From NCBI GenBank assembly GCA_035622975.1, contig DASPUH010000124.1, forward strand, positions 1 to 13,620: a stretch of 13,620 nucleotides of DNA. Direction: 5' to 3'. The stretch comes from DASPUH01 sp035622975 (GTDB lineage: Bacteria > Chloroflexota > Limnocylindria > Limnocylindrales > CSP1-4). Below the pieces are notes generated by a model, which ran no database searches, was not told the DNA's origin, and was given only the letters and a program-made list of their open reading frames with translations. Positions 5,987 to 13,328 of the stretch are shown in pieces (within the stretch, counting starts at the first letter, position 1; the number at the start of each line of letters is the position of its first letter). The translations under genes were made by a program, and so were the position numbers.

Positions 5987-6853
5987 ATGAGCCCTGCAGG
6001 CGACGCGCCGCCCCCCAGCGGTACGCCCCTCGACCTGCACCTCACGAGCGGCGATCTCCACGCCGAGTGGTTCGGGGCCGAGCGGGGCCGGCTCGTCGTG
6101 TGCATCCCCGGCCTCTCGGCCAACCTGCGCGGCTTCGACTTCATCGCCGAGCGCATCGCCGATCCGGCTCACCGCATCCTCACCCTGGATCTGCGCGGGC
6201 GCGGTCAAAGCCAGGTCACCGGGCCGGGCTCGTACGGCTGGGTCCATCATGCGGAGGACGTGCTCGCCATCGCCGATGCACTCGGCGCGTCGCGGTTCGA
6301 CGTCGTGGGGCAGTCCATGGGTGCGTTCGTGGCGCTGGAGATCGCACGGCTCGCCCCGCAGCGACTGGGCTCGGTCGTGCTCATCGACGCGTGCGGCCTG
6401 CCGGACCCCACGACCGTGCCCCTCATCCGGGCGGCCGTCGAGCGCCTGGGTACGGTCTACCCGTCGGTGGAGATCTACCTGGACGCGGTCCAGCGCCTGG
6501 GCACGATCCGGCCCTGGAGTCCCTACTGGGAGCGTTACTTCCGCTACGAGCTGGTGCCCGTGGAGGGCGGCGGTGTGCGGGCGCGCAGCGACCGCGCCGC
6601 TGTGCTGGAGGACGCCGCGTACGGCGAAGAGCACGATCCGCGGACGCTCTGGTCATACGTGACGATGCCGACGCTGCTGCTGCGAGCGACGCAGGAGCTG
6701 TTCGATGGGGCCGGCTTCATCGTGCCGGCCGCCGAGCGCGACGCCTTCCTGGCGGCGGTCCCGTCAGCCAGCCTCGTCGAGGTGGACGCCAACCACTACG
6801 GCATCAACACGCACCCGGCCTCCAGCGAGGCCATCGCGGTCTTCCTTCGTTGA
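5987..6853 (+). CDS. Alpha/beta-hydrolase fold protein
   Basis: 288 aa, full-length for the family. Seen: CIPGLSANLRGFD (39-51) as the oxyanion loop; LDLRGRGQS (67-75) as the strand-4 motif; VGQSMGAF (107-114) with nucleophile S110; a cap region at about 140-215; TLLLRATQELFD (229-240), where E237 or D240 would be the acid; and VDANHYG (266-272) with H270. The triad appears complete. Such enzymes cleave esters, amides, haloalkanes or epoxides; the substrate cannot be read from sequence. There is no clear Shine-Dalgarno sequence at ATG 5987, which lies nine bases after the upstream stop, so translation may re-initiate. NagA follows after ten bases. Cytoplasmic: no signal peptide. Confidence 0.9.
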   Translation: MSPAGDAPPPSGTPLDLHLTSGDLHAEWFGAERGRLVVCIPGLSANLRGFDFIAERIADPAHRILTLDLRGRGQSQVTGPGSYGWVHHAEDVLAIADALGASRFDVVGQSMGAFVALEIARLAPQRLGSVVLIDACGLPDPTTVPLIRAAVERLGTVYPSVEIYLDAVQRLGTIRPWSPYWERYFRYELVPVEGGGVRARSDRAAVLEDAAYGEEHDPRTLWSYVTMPTLLLRATQELFDGAGFIVPAAERDAFLAAVPSASLVEVDANHYGINTHPASSEAIAVFLR

Positions 6854-6863
6854 AGCTCCGACC

Positions 6864-8030
6864 GTGAGTTCCCCTCTGCGGCTCCGGGGGCGCGCCATCG
6901 TCGCGGGCGTCGAGCGCCCGGATGTCGTGGTGGACGTGGTCGACGGGCGCATCGTGTCGGTGGTCTCTGGGACCGCAGGTGGCGGCGTGGGCCGCGGCAT
7001 CGAGCGGCTGGACGATGATCTGCTCCTCGCGCCAGGTTTCGTCGACATCCACGTCCACGGGGCGGGTGCCGCGAACGCGATGGACGGGCCGGACGCCATC
7101 CGCCACGTGGCCCGGACGCTGGCGGCACGGGGCGTCACCTCGTTCCTGCCGACCGCGGTCTCGGCCCCTTTGGATCGGCTGGCGGCATTCGCCGGCGACG
7201 TGGGTGAGGTCATGCAGGCGTCCGACATGCTGGGCGCGACCGTGCTCCACGCGAACCTGGAGGGGCCGGCGCTGGATCCCGGCCACGCCGGTGCCCACGC
7301 CCATGCCGCCCTCGTGGACCCGGCCGTGGTGGTTGCGGCCTTCAGGCACGATCCGGCCGCCTGGGATGCGGTGCGTGTCGTGACTGTGGCGCCCGAGAGG
7401 CCCGGCGGGCTGGACCTGGTGCGTCTCCTGGCGGCGCGCGGGATCGTCGCGAGCCTCGGCCACAGCGGGGCGACCTACGCCCAGGCAGAGGAGGCCTACG
7501 ATGCCGGCGCGCGCTCCACGACCCACCTCTTCAACGCCATGAGCGGGCTGCCGCATCGCGGGCCCGGGCTCGCGCTGGCGGCGCTGCTGGACCGGCGGCC
7601 GGCGGTCGAGCTGATCGCCGACGGCCTCCACGTGGACGCGGCCATGTGGCCGCTGGTCCGCCGTCTTGCCGGCACGCGTGTCGTCCTGGTCTCCGATGCC
7701 CTGCCTGCCGCGGGCCTGACCGGCGATCGCAGCTTCCACCTGGGCGGCCTGGAGATCACCGTGCGTGACGGGCGGGCCACGCTGGCCGACGGCACCCTCG
7801 CCGGCTCGATGAGCCTGCTCGCGGAAGCGGTCGTGCGGTTTGCGGCGCACGGTGCGTCACTGGCCGAGACGGTCGCTGCCGCCAGCACCCGACCGGCGCG
7901 TCTTGTCGGCGCGCGCCGGAAGGGACGGATCGCCCGCGGCGCAGACGCGGACCTCTTGGCGCTTCGCGCGGACGGGACCGTCGCCCGGATCTGGCTCCGG
8001 GGCCGCGAACTGGACCCGGGTCAGCCCTAG
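6864..8030 (+). CDS. nagA: N-acetylglucosamine-6-phosphate deacetylase
   Basis: 388 aa from GTG 6864. It removes acetate from GlcNAc-6-phosphate to give glucosamine-6-phosphate, the first committed step in GlcNAc use and cell-wall recycling. Amidohydrolase-fold motifs are in the expected order: DIHVHG (H63, H65), EGP (E133), GHSGAT (H200), THLFNAMS (H221), ADGLHVD (H256) and LVSDALPAAG (catalytic D278), with GSM in the late loop. Spacings are within a few residues of the E. coli enzyme as I recall it. GTG 6864 is chosen because it begins ten bases after the hydrolase stop; the longer open frame lies inside the hydrolase gene. No nagB, PTS or glucosidase gene is in the window. The stop TAG overlaps the peptidase stop on the other strand. 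Confidence 0.92.
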   Translation: MSSPLRLRGRAIVAGVERPDVVVDVVDGRIVSVVSGTAGGGVGRGIERLDDDLLLAPGFVDIHVHGAGAANAMDGPDAIRHVARTLAARGVTSFLPTAVSAPLDRLAAFAGDVGEVMQASDMLGATVLHANLEGPALDPGHAGAHAHAALVDPAVVVAAFRHDPAAWDAVRVVTVAPERPGGLDLVRLLAARGIVASLGHSGATYAQAEEAYDAGARSTTHLFNAMSGLPHRGPGLALAALLDRRPAVELIADGLHVDAAMWPLVRRLAGTRVVLVSDALPAAGLTGDRSFHLGGLEITVRDGRATLADGTLAGSMSLLAEAVVRFAAHGASLAETVAAASTRPARLVGARRKGRIARGADADLLALRADGTVARIWLRGRELDPGQP

Positions 8031-9136
8031 GGGTTCGCGCCCGTCCAGCTCCCGCGGCCCGTGACCAGGTCGTAGCCGGGCAGGCAGGACGCGCCGTTGT
8101 TGCCGACCGTGATGTCGCGGTACGGGATGGCCGAGCCGTACACGTATGCGGCGTTGACCACGACGCCTGCGTCGGCGGAGCGGGCTGCCCACATCGGCGT
8201 CGAGGCGCTCGTGCCGCCCACCTGGTACCACGCCTGCGAGTTCCCGGAGGGGACCGTGTCGTAGACGGCCACGCCGGTGTTGGGATCGGCGTCCAGGGCG
8301 ACGTCCGGGATGGCGCGCTTGCCCGCGCAGCTGACCTGTCCATACGTGGCGAAGCCGGCCTGCGCCGTGGTCGCCTTCTCGTACTTCGAGCAACCGCCGC
8401 CCGAGCCGCTCCAGCCCGTCTCCGAGGCCACCGACCCGTCCGCGTTGAGCGTCAGGGTGGTGCCGCCGACCGAGACGACGTTGGGTGACGTGGAGGGCCA
8501 GATGCCCGGCTCCCCGGTGTCACCCGACGCGGCGAAGACGCTCACGCCGGTGGCCGAGAAGAAGCCGTCGTAGAAGTGTTCCAGTGAGAACTCGCCCGTG
8601 CCCCAGCTGTTGGACACGTATTGCGCGTGGCCCTTGGCGTAGTTCTCGGCGGTGAGGAGGTTGCCGAGCGACGGCGTGGTCGCCTCGACGAGCAGGATGT
8701 GGGCGCCTGGCGCGATCGCATGCGCCCACTCCACGTCCAGGGCGATCTCCAGAGACCAGCCGGCATCGGCGGCCGGGTACTTCGTGCCACCGCTCTGGCT
8801 GACCTTCTTGAAGCAGCCATTGGCGGTGGTGCACGCCGGCAGACCGAACTGCCCGTCGAAGACGCCGAGGTCGGCTTCCGCGCTCGGATCGTCGTACGCG
8901 TCGACGATGGCGATCGTCCTGCCCGAGCCGGCGGTCAGTGAGGACGTGAAGCCGTAGGCGCCCTTGATGAGGCCGGGCGACATGCCGCTCGGCGTCGTGG
9001 TCGCCGCCTGGGCGTGGACTCGCAGCATGGGGTGGGCCCGTAGCTGCGACACGGGCGCTGCCGCCAGGGCCGCGGCGGGGACCAGCATCGCCCCGACAAG
9101 GGATCCGAAGACCAGCACCGCGAAGAGACGACGCAT
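8027..9136 (-). CDS. Secreted S53-family (sedolisin/kumamolisin) serine-carboxyl peptidase without large pro-domain
   Basis: 369 aa. An N-terminal signal peptide (MRRLF, hydrophobic core, ALAA about 23-26) is followed by a short linker and then the catalytic domain from about residue 55. S53 hallmarks: SLEIALDVEWAHA (128-140) with E130 and D134; SGDTG (204-208) with the oxyanion Asp206; GGTSASTP (307-314) with nucleophile S310; and YRDITVGNNG (339-348), the calcium-site region. Classical S53 enzymes carry a roughly 170-190 residue N-terminal pro-domain; here only about 30 residues lie between the signal peptide and the core. The segment after the Ser is also short. It likely acts outside the cell. 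ATG 9136 has GGAGGT nine bases upstream. The stop TAG shares CTAG with nagA. Confidence 0.9.
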   Translation of the reverse strand: MRRLFAVLVFGSLVGAMLVPAAALAAAPVSQLRAHPMLRVHAQAATTTPSGMSPGLIKGAYGFTSSLTAGSGRTIAIVDAYDDPSAEADLGVFDGQFGLPACTTANGCFKKVSQSGGTKYPAADAGWSLEIALDVEWAHAIAPGAHILLVEATTPSLGNLLTAENYAKGHAQYVSNSWGTGEFSLEHFYDGFFSATGVSVFAASGDTGEPGIWPSTSPNVVSVGGTTLTLNADGSVASETGWSGSGGGCSKYEKATTAQAGFATYGQVSCAGKRAIPDVALDADPNTGVAVYDTVPSGNSQAWYQVGGTSASTPMWAARSADAGVVVNAAYVYGSAIPYRDITVGNNGASCLPGYDLVTGRGSWTGANP

Positions 9137-9198
9137 GGCACCCGCACCTCCGCCCGCCTGATCGATGGGCCGCCTGCCGCCGGCGGCGGGTACCGGCC

Positions 9199-9225
9199 AC
9201 ATTACCAAATCGCGACCTGGTCGCG
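9199..9225 (-). promoter_or_regulatory. S53 promoter region with a 15-bp palindrome
   Basis: CGCGACC-T-GGTCGCG at 9211-9225 is a perfect palindrome around one central base. It lies just upstream of a possible -10, TAATGT (9204-9199, minus), and would cover the spacer and -35 region of a promoter for the S53 gene, whose start is 63 bases on. No good -35 hexamer is visible, consistent with an activator- or repressor-controlled promoter. The regulator is unknown. Confidence 0.4.
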
Positions 9226-9248
9226 CGGCCCTCGGTGACCTTCGGCCC

Positions 9249-9276
9249 TAGGCATCAGCGTCGGCACGGCTAGTCT
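9249..9276 (+). promoter_or_regulatory. Weak candidate promoter for the substrate-binding protein
   Basis: TAGGCA (9249-9254) and TAGTCT (9271-9276) are 16 bp apart. They match the consensus at four and three positions. A start near 9283 would leave a leader of about 20 bases carrying GAGGTG (9293-9298) before ATG 9303. This is the best pair I see in the 166-bp gap. Confidence 0.22.
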
Positions 9277-9302
9277 CGCCCCAACGGGCTGTGAGGTGAT
9301 GG

Positions 9303-11135
9303 ATGCACCCGCCCTGTCTGCTGAGGGTCGGGCAGCCGCGTCGCGCCGCGTCGGCCCTTGCGGTAGCCGCGCTGGTGCTCGCTGCTGCCTGCAGTGGGAT
9401 CGCGCCGGGCGGTGCCACACCGATGGGTCCGATCGTTTCGCCGGGACAGACCGTCTCGCCATTGGATCGGGCGCTCTTCGCCACCACCTATGCGCCGAAG
9501 GTCCCTGCCAGCACAGCCCCCACGGGCACTCTGGTGATCGGCGGCATCCTGTGGTCGCTGCCCGCCACCTTCAACCTGTGGTACTCACCGAACGCCCTCT
9601 ACCTGATGCAGCCGGCGATGCGCGGCCTGGTCGCCATCACCTCGGATGGCAAGTTCATCCCAGACCTGGCGACCACCGTGCCCACGCCCGAGAACGGGGG
9701 CGTCGTGGTCAACGGCCTGACCTTCGACGTCAAGGTGACCCTCAAGCCCGACCTCAAGTGGTCGGACGGCACGCCACTGACGATGGACGACTACGTGGCC
9801 ACGTGGGAGTGGGCCACCGACCCGCACCAGACCGGGTGCAGCCCATGCGCCGTCGGCTGGCCGGACATCGGCGGCATCGACGAGTCGAGCGACAAGCTGA
9901 CCGCGACGATCCACTTCAAGGACCTGTACGCCGGCTGGCTTGGCTTCCTGACGAATGGGCCGTGGCCGGCCAAGTACCTGGATTCGGTGCCGGTCCCCGA
10001 GGCCTCGACGCTGTACCCGGCCAGCTCCGCCATGGCGAAGGTCCCGGTGGACGGCCCCTTCGTCATCGCCAACGTGTCGCAGACGGAGATCGATTACGCC
10101 CCCAACCCGTACTGGGCCGGTGGCGTCAGCACGGTCCACGCGCCGTACCTGGCCGGTCTCAAGTTCGTCGATGCCGAAGACGAGTGGGACGACTTCCTGA
10201 ACGGCAGGCTCGACCTCGCGCTCGGGATGACTCAGGCCCAGTTCCTGTACATCGCCGGTGTCGTGCCGAGCATCGGCCGGGCGGAGGAGGTGCCCTCCTG
10301 GCAGTACGAGCACCTCGACATCAACAACGACCCCAACCACACCCGCGGCAACGACCTGTGGGATCCGGCCGTCCGCAAGGCGCTGGCCATGGCCATCGAC
10401 AAGCAGGACATGATCAGCGCGCTGTTCCCACGCCAGAGCATCCAGCCGGCCTGCTCGCCCGCGCCGCCAGGCCTCTGGTACGGCGTGCCCGAGACCTGCC
10501 CGGGATATGACCCGGCGGCCGCGATCGGCATGCTCCAGGCGGCCGGGTGGGCCCTTGGCCCGGATGGCTTCTTCACCTTCCAGGGCAAGACGATCGATCT
10601 CGAGATGTGCACGACCGAGGACGACACGCGCCAGGCCGAGCTGTACCAGGTGCAGCGCTATCTGGCCGGCGTCCACGTCAGGAGCCACATCGAGTTGGTC
10701 GACGGGGGGTCCATCCTCTTCGCCCCGTGGGGCAAGACGACCCCCACCACGGACTGCAGCATCTACCGCGGCACCTACGACCTGGCCGACTTCGCTTGGG
10801 CCCCCAGCGGCGACCCGTACAACGACTACTTCTACATCTACGCCTCGACCCAGTGGCCGGAACTCGGCGACCACTCCGGGAGCAACGACACGCGCTTCAG
10901 CGATCCGAACATGGACGCCGCTCTGACGACCCTCCGGTATGCCGTGGATCCCGGTACGCAGGCCGTCGCCGCGAAAGCGGTGCAGGACGTGTACGTGGCC
11001 GGCACGCCGGAGATCCCGCTCTATTACCGTGCCGCGGTCGCCGGGGTGGGGGCGCACCTCGGCAACTGGCCGGGTTACAGCCCGGCTGCCTTCGGGCCGT
11101 TCTGGAACGTCGAGGACTGGTACTACCTGCCCTGA
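9303..11135 (+). CDS. ABC transporter substrate-binding lipoprotein, peptide/oligopeptide type (SBP family 5)
   Basis: 610 aa. An Arg-containing N-region, a hydrophobic stretch and LAAAC (26-30) form a lipoprotein signal with Cys30. The family-5 pattern follows: TLVIGG.LWSLPATFN, GLVAITSDGKFIPDLATT, LKPDLKWSDGTPLTMDDYVATWEW (149-170), DLWDPAVRKALAMAIDKQDMI with the conserved R-A-AIDK core, and a C-terminal WNVEDWYYL close to the usual W....W end. It would bind peptides, or in this broad family also sugars or opines, outside the membrane and hand them to a permease. No permease or ATPase gene is present here, so it is an orphan or works with components elsewhere. A CxxC (about residues 179-182) is unusual and could form a disulfide. 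Start supported by GAGGTG close upstream. Confidence 0.9.
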   Translation: MHPPCLLRVGQPRRAASALAVAALVLAAACSGIAPGGATPMGPIVSPGQTVSPLDRALFATTYAPKVPASTAPTGTLVIGGILWSLPATFNLWYSPNALYLMQPAMRGLVAITSDGKFIPDLATTVPTPENGGVVVNGLTFDVKVTLKPDLKWSDGTPLTMDDYVATWEWATDPHQTGCSPCAVGWPDIGGIDESSDKLTATIHFKDLYAGWLGFLTNGPWPAKYLDSVPVPEASTLYPASSAMAKVPVDGPFVIANVSQTEIDYAPNPYWAGGVSTVHAPYLAGLKFVDAEDEWDDFLNGRLDLALGMTQAQFLYIAGVVPSIGRAEEVPSWQYEHLDINNDPNHTRGNDLWDPAVRKALAMAIDKQDMISALFPRQSIQPACSPAPPGLWYGVPETCPGYDPAAAIGMLQAAGWALGPDGFFTFQGKTIDLEMCTTEDDTRQAELYQVQRYLAGVHVRSHIELVDGGSILFAPWGKTTPTTDCSIYRGTYDLADFAWAPSGDPYNDYFYIYASTQWPELGDHSGSNDTRFSDPNMDAALTTLRYAVDPGTQAVAAKAVQDVYVAGTPEIPLYYRAAVAGVGAHLGNWPGYSPAAFGPFWNVEDWYYLP

Positions 11136-11139
11136 CCGC

Positions 11140-11166
11140 CCGCGAAGGCCACCCCGTGGCCCGCGG
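11140..11166. terminator. GC-rich hairpin between convergent genes
   Basis: CCGCG, an AA bulge, GGCCAC, loop CCC, GTGGCC and CGCGG: eleven base pairs filling the 33-bp gap between the binding-protein stop (11135) and the cyclase stop (11169). It could serve both converging transcripts. There is no T-run on either side, so it is a hairpin without the usual uridine tail. Confidence 0.5.
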
Positions 11167-11168
11167 CT

Positions 11169-12506
11169 TCAGGGACCCGTCGCCACCGGCCCGACCGCAA
11201 GCGTGTCGAGCATCGCCTCCACGAGCGGGTCGAATGCCTGGAACGCCTGATCGTCCGGCGCCTGGATGACGATGCGCAGCAAGTGCACGCCGACAGCCCC
11301 GACGATGACGCGGTAGCGGGTGCCGGCCAGCCAGGACTCACCGGCCCGCCCGGTGATGTTGGGGTTGAGGAGCAGCGCCGGCGGGTACGTCCCGGGGCAC
11401 GCGTCCTCGGCGACCACCCCCACATCGGCTTGGCTGGCGACGAGGGTCCCGAAATAGCGCGTCGTGGGGGTCGTCGCCTGGAGTGCCGGCGTGTGGGTGA
11501 GCCACTCGACGTAGTCCACGGCGGTCGGGCTCAAGGGTCGCGAGTCGTGCGCGCACGCGTCCAGGGGGACCCGCGTGGGCCACGAAAAGCTGACGATGCT
11601 GGTCGGGTCGCTCGTCCGGCTGAGGGCGAACGCGGTACCGGAGGGCTGGGACAGCGACCAGCCGGCCGTGAGGGCGAGCGTGATGGACGGCTGGACATCG
11701 GCTTCGGTGTAGCGCCCTGGTGCCAGCTCCGGGTTGCCCCCGGCGTCGACGCCGATGACGCCGTGCTGCGGGCCGGCGAAGCCGAACGTATACGTCCCGT
11801 TGACGGGTGCGGTGGGCGATCCGCTCGACCCGGCCGACCAGGCGAGGAAGCCGCCCTGGAGCAACGCCGCCCCGAGCAGGACGACGAGCGCGGTGCCCAG
11901 GAGGGCGAACAGGCGAGCCGTCACGGTGCCGGATCGCACCACCGGGCCGCGGGCACGGACGAGTCGACCCGCTGGCGCCGGAGCCGTGTCGAGGAGCCAC
12001 GCATGCACCGGTTGGGCGAGGCCCTTGAGGGCCAGCGAGCCGCGGTCGACGAAGGCGAAGGTACCTCCCGCCACGAGCTCGTGCACCGTGCTGCTCACGA
12101 GGATCTCGTCGGCACGGGCCTGCGCCAACAGGCGGGCGGCGACGTGGACGGCCACTCCGCCAGCCTTGCCGTCCACCTCCTCGACCTCCCCGATGTGGAC
12201 GGCGGCCCGCACGTGCAGGTCGAGGGCCGGCACGCCGGTCACGATGGCGGCCGCGCAGGCGACCGCGTCCGTGGGGCGGGCGAACGTGGCGAAGAAGCCG
12301 TCGCCCGCGGTGTCCACCTCGTGCCCACCGAACCGCGCCAGGGCCTCGCGCACGAGTGCGTTGTGGCGCGCAAGCAGCGTCCCCCACGCCGCATCCCCGA
12401 GGGCGACCGCATGGGCGGTCGAGTCGACGATATCGGTGAAGAGGACCGTGCGAAGGTCACGCCCGCCGACCGACGACGAGTCTGGGGTGGCCGGTCCCGC
12501 GGGCAG
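11169..12506 (-). CDS. Membrane-anchored class III adenylate/guanylate cyclase-like protein, non-canonical start
   Basis: About 445 aa if CTG 12506 is the start. Cyclase domain first: TVLFTDIVDST (20-30) with metal Asp25; EVDTAGDGFFATF with metal Asp69; HIGEVE; GVAVHVAARL (117-126), where the usual transition-state Asn is His121 but Arg125 is kept; then EILVSSTVHEL and LKGL. A single membrane span follows (about 199-224), then about 220 residues that should lie outside the cell and resemble no domain I know. The frame is open back to a TGA near 12592, but between that stop and the conserved core there is no ATG, GTG or TTG; starting at the first in-frame GTG (12353) would delete the first metal Asp. 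CTG 12506 is therefore a best guess; a frameshift at a nearby six-G run is the alternative. Predicted to make cAMP or a related nucleotide. Confidence 0.8.
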   Translation of the reverse strand: MPAGPATPDSSSVGGRDLRTVLFTDIVDSTAHAVALGDAAWGTLLARHNALVREALARFGGHEVDTAGDGFFATFARPTDAVACAAAIVTGVPALDLHVRAAVHIGEVEEVDGKAGGVAVHVAARLLAQARADEILVSSTVHELVAGGTFAFVDRGSLALKGLAQPVHAWLLDTAPAPAGRLVRARGPVVRSGTVTARLFALLGTALVVLLGAALLQGGFLAWSAGSSGSPTAPVNGTYTFGFAGPQHGVIGVDAGGNPELAPGRYTEADVQPSITLALTAGWSLSQPSGTAFALSRTSDPTSIVSFSWPTRVPLDACAHDSRPLSPTAVDYVEWLTHTPALQATTPTTRYFGTLVASQADVGVVAEDACPGTYPPALLLNPNITGRAGESWLAGTRYRVIVGAVGVHLLRIVIQAPDDQAFQAFDPLVEAMLDTLAVGPVATGP

Positions 12507-12803
12507 GCTAATGGGTCGGCACCCCCCAAGGCTCGGGCCGCGGGGTCTGAAGCGTCGGCACCGTGCCCACGCTCGTCCCTGCCGCAGGTCTCGTCGGGTG
12601 ACACCTGGTCGTCACGATCGACCTCGCCGGGTCCGCGACGGTCCGCGGCCCCAGGTCCCTGACTTCGCGACGCTGTGTGCGCCGCCAGCGCAGCATCTGA
12701 CCGGCCTGCCACGGCAACAAGGGCCGAACGGATCGATTTGCTGCCGATCACCGCGGGGTCCCGCCGCAGCGGTCGCGAGTCCCGCCAAGCAAGGCTTAGT
12801 CGT
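12507..12803. other. Gene-free stretch upstream of the cyclase
   Basis: I see no convincing gene on either strand. A minus-strand open frame here (12508-12720) has Arg/Pro-rich, low-complexity content and ends in TAG at 12510-12508. It contains GTG 12561, which would join the cyclase frame if the G6 run (12522-12527) lost one base. A 9-mer, GTCGGCACC, occurs twice (about 12515 and 12554). The 3' end of the 12804-13106 gene and any cyclase promoter must lie in this stretch, but no clear -35/-10 pair is visible. Confidence 0.5.
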
Positions 12804-13106
12804 TCACGCAGGCATGGCCACGCCGAGAGCGCGGATCTGGCGGGACACGTCGAAGAGGCCGAGGTCAGCCAGGAGTTCGCTGAGGGCTGAACGGCCCAGC
12901 CCTCCCAGGCTGGCCACGACGGCATCTCGAGGACTGGGCCCGATGCCGGTGATGCTTCGACCCTGAGCCTGGGAAGTGGCGATCCAGCCCGCCGGGGTGC
13001 GCCGAAGGTGGACCTGGGCCGCGAGCGAGCCGGTCGGCGCCTGCATCCGGAAGCGCACGTCGTTGGCGCCAGGTCGAGCCTGGTCCATCGAGTCGATCGT
13101 GTGCAT
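12804..13106 (-). CDS. Small hypothetical protein (100 aa)
   Basis: ATG 13106 to TGA 12804. The protein reads as a compact globular domain: a beta-rich first half (VRFRMQAPTGSLAAQVHLRRTPAGWIATS) and a helical second half (SPRDAVVASLGGLGRSALSELLADLGLFDVSRQIRAL). No family recognised, no signal peptide, no membrane span, no Cys. An internal ATG at 13088 is an alternative start; neither has a good ribosome binding site. It lies 46 bases downstream of the tRNA-Gly gene on the same strand and could be read from the same transcript. Coding bias and sensible secondary-structure pattern support a real gene. Confidence 0.65.
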   Translation of the reverse strand: MHTIDSMDQARPGANDVRFRMQAPTGSLAAQVHLRRTPAGWIATSQAQGRSITGIGPSPRDAVVASLGGLGRSALSELLADLGLFDVSRQIRALGVAMPA

Positions 13107-13152
13107 GGCGCCACGGTCGCCCGGCGATGTGCCAGCTAGCGTGTCACGAGGG

Positions 13153-13228
13153 TGGAGCGGGAGACGGGGTTCGAACCCGCGACATGCAGCTTGGAAGGCT
13201 GCCGCTCTGCCAGCTGAGCTACTCCCGC
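13153..13228 (-). tRNA. tRNA-Gly (anticodon TCC)
   Basis: A 76-base cloverleaf with encoded CCA. Acceptor GCGGGAG/CTCCCGC, D arm GCTC/GAGC, anticodon stem GCAGC/GCTGC with loop CTTCCAA (anticodon TCC, reads GGA), five-base variable loop, T arm GCGGG/CCCGT (one G-U pair) with loop TTCGAAC. Discriminator is U, as usual for glycine. Minus strand, divergent from the kinase gene. Confidence 0.97.
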
Positions 13229-13299
13229 GACTGCCCTAAGGCTACCTCCCCGTTCGACAAGGGCGCAAAGAGCTGACGTCGCGGGCGTCTCACGAGCTC

Positions 13300-13328
13300 T
13301 TTCCACAGGTCGACCTCGCATACATACT
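13300..13328 (+). promoter_or_regulatory. Promoter of the kinase gene, leaderless layout
   Basis: TTTCCA (13300-13305, four of six), 17-bp spacer, CATACT (13323-13328, four of six), seven bases, ATG 13336. No ribosome binding site precedes the ATG. Same geometry as at 3653-3681 and 5741-5769. Confidence 0.5.

Noticed and set aside
5705..6634. Minus-strand open frame of 309 codons over the zinc-knuckle and hydrolase genes
   Set aside because: The plus strand has the intact catalytic triad of an alpha/beta hydrolase; the minus frame has no domain and would overlap the CapA-like start.
9165..9190. GC palindrome (GCCGCCGGCGGC) near the S53 leader
   Set aside because: Short GC-only palindromes of this kind are expected often at this base composition, and it does not line up with a promoter element.
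9585..11057. Minus-strand open frame of 490 codons
   Set aside because: Antisense to the substrate-binding protein; the opposite strand has the lipobox, ribosome binding site and family motifs. The 490-codon product has a compositional pattern typical of antisense frames.
11283..12662. Plus-strand open frame of 459 codons over the cyclase
   Set aside because: The minus strand carries clear class III cyclase motifs and a membrane span; the plus frame shows Arg/Gly/Ala-rich sequence without motifs.
12508..12720. Minus-strand 70-codon frame upstream of the cyclase as a separate gene
   Set aside because: Low-complexity Arg/Pro/Thr content, no ribosome binding site, no domain. Kept only as the possible 5' part of a frameshifted cyclase.
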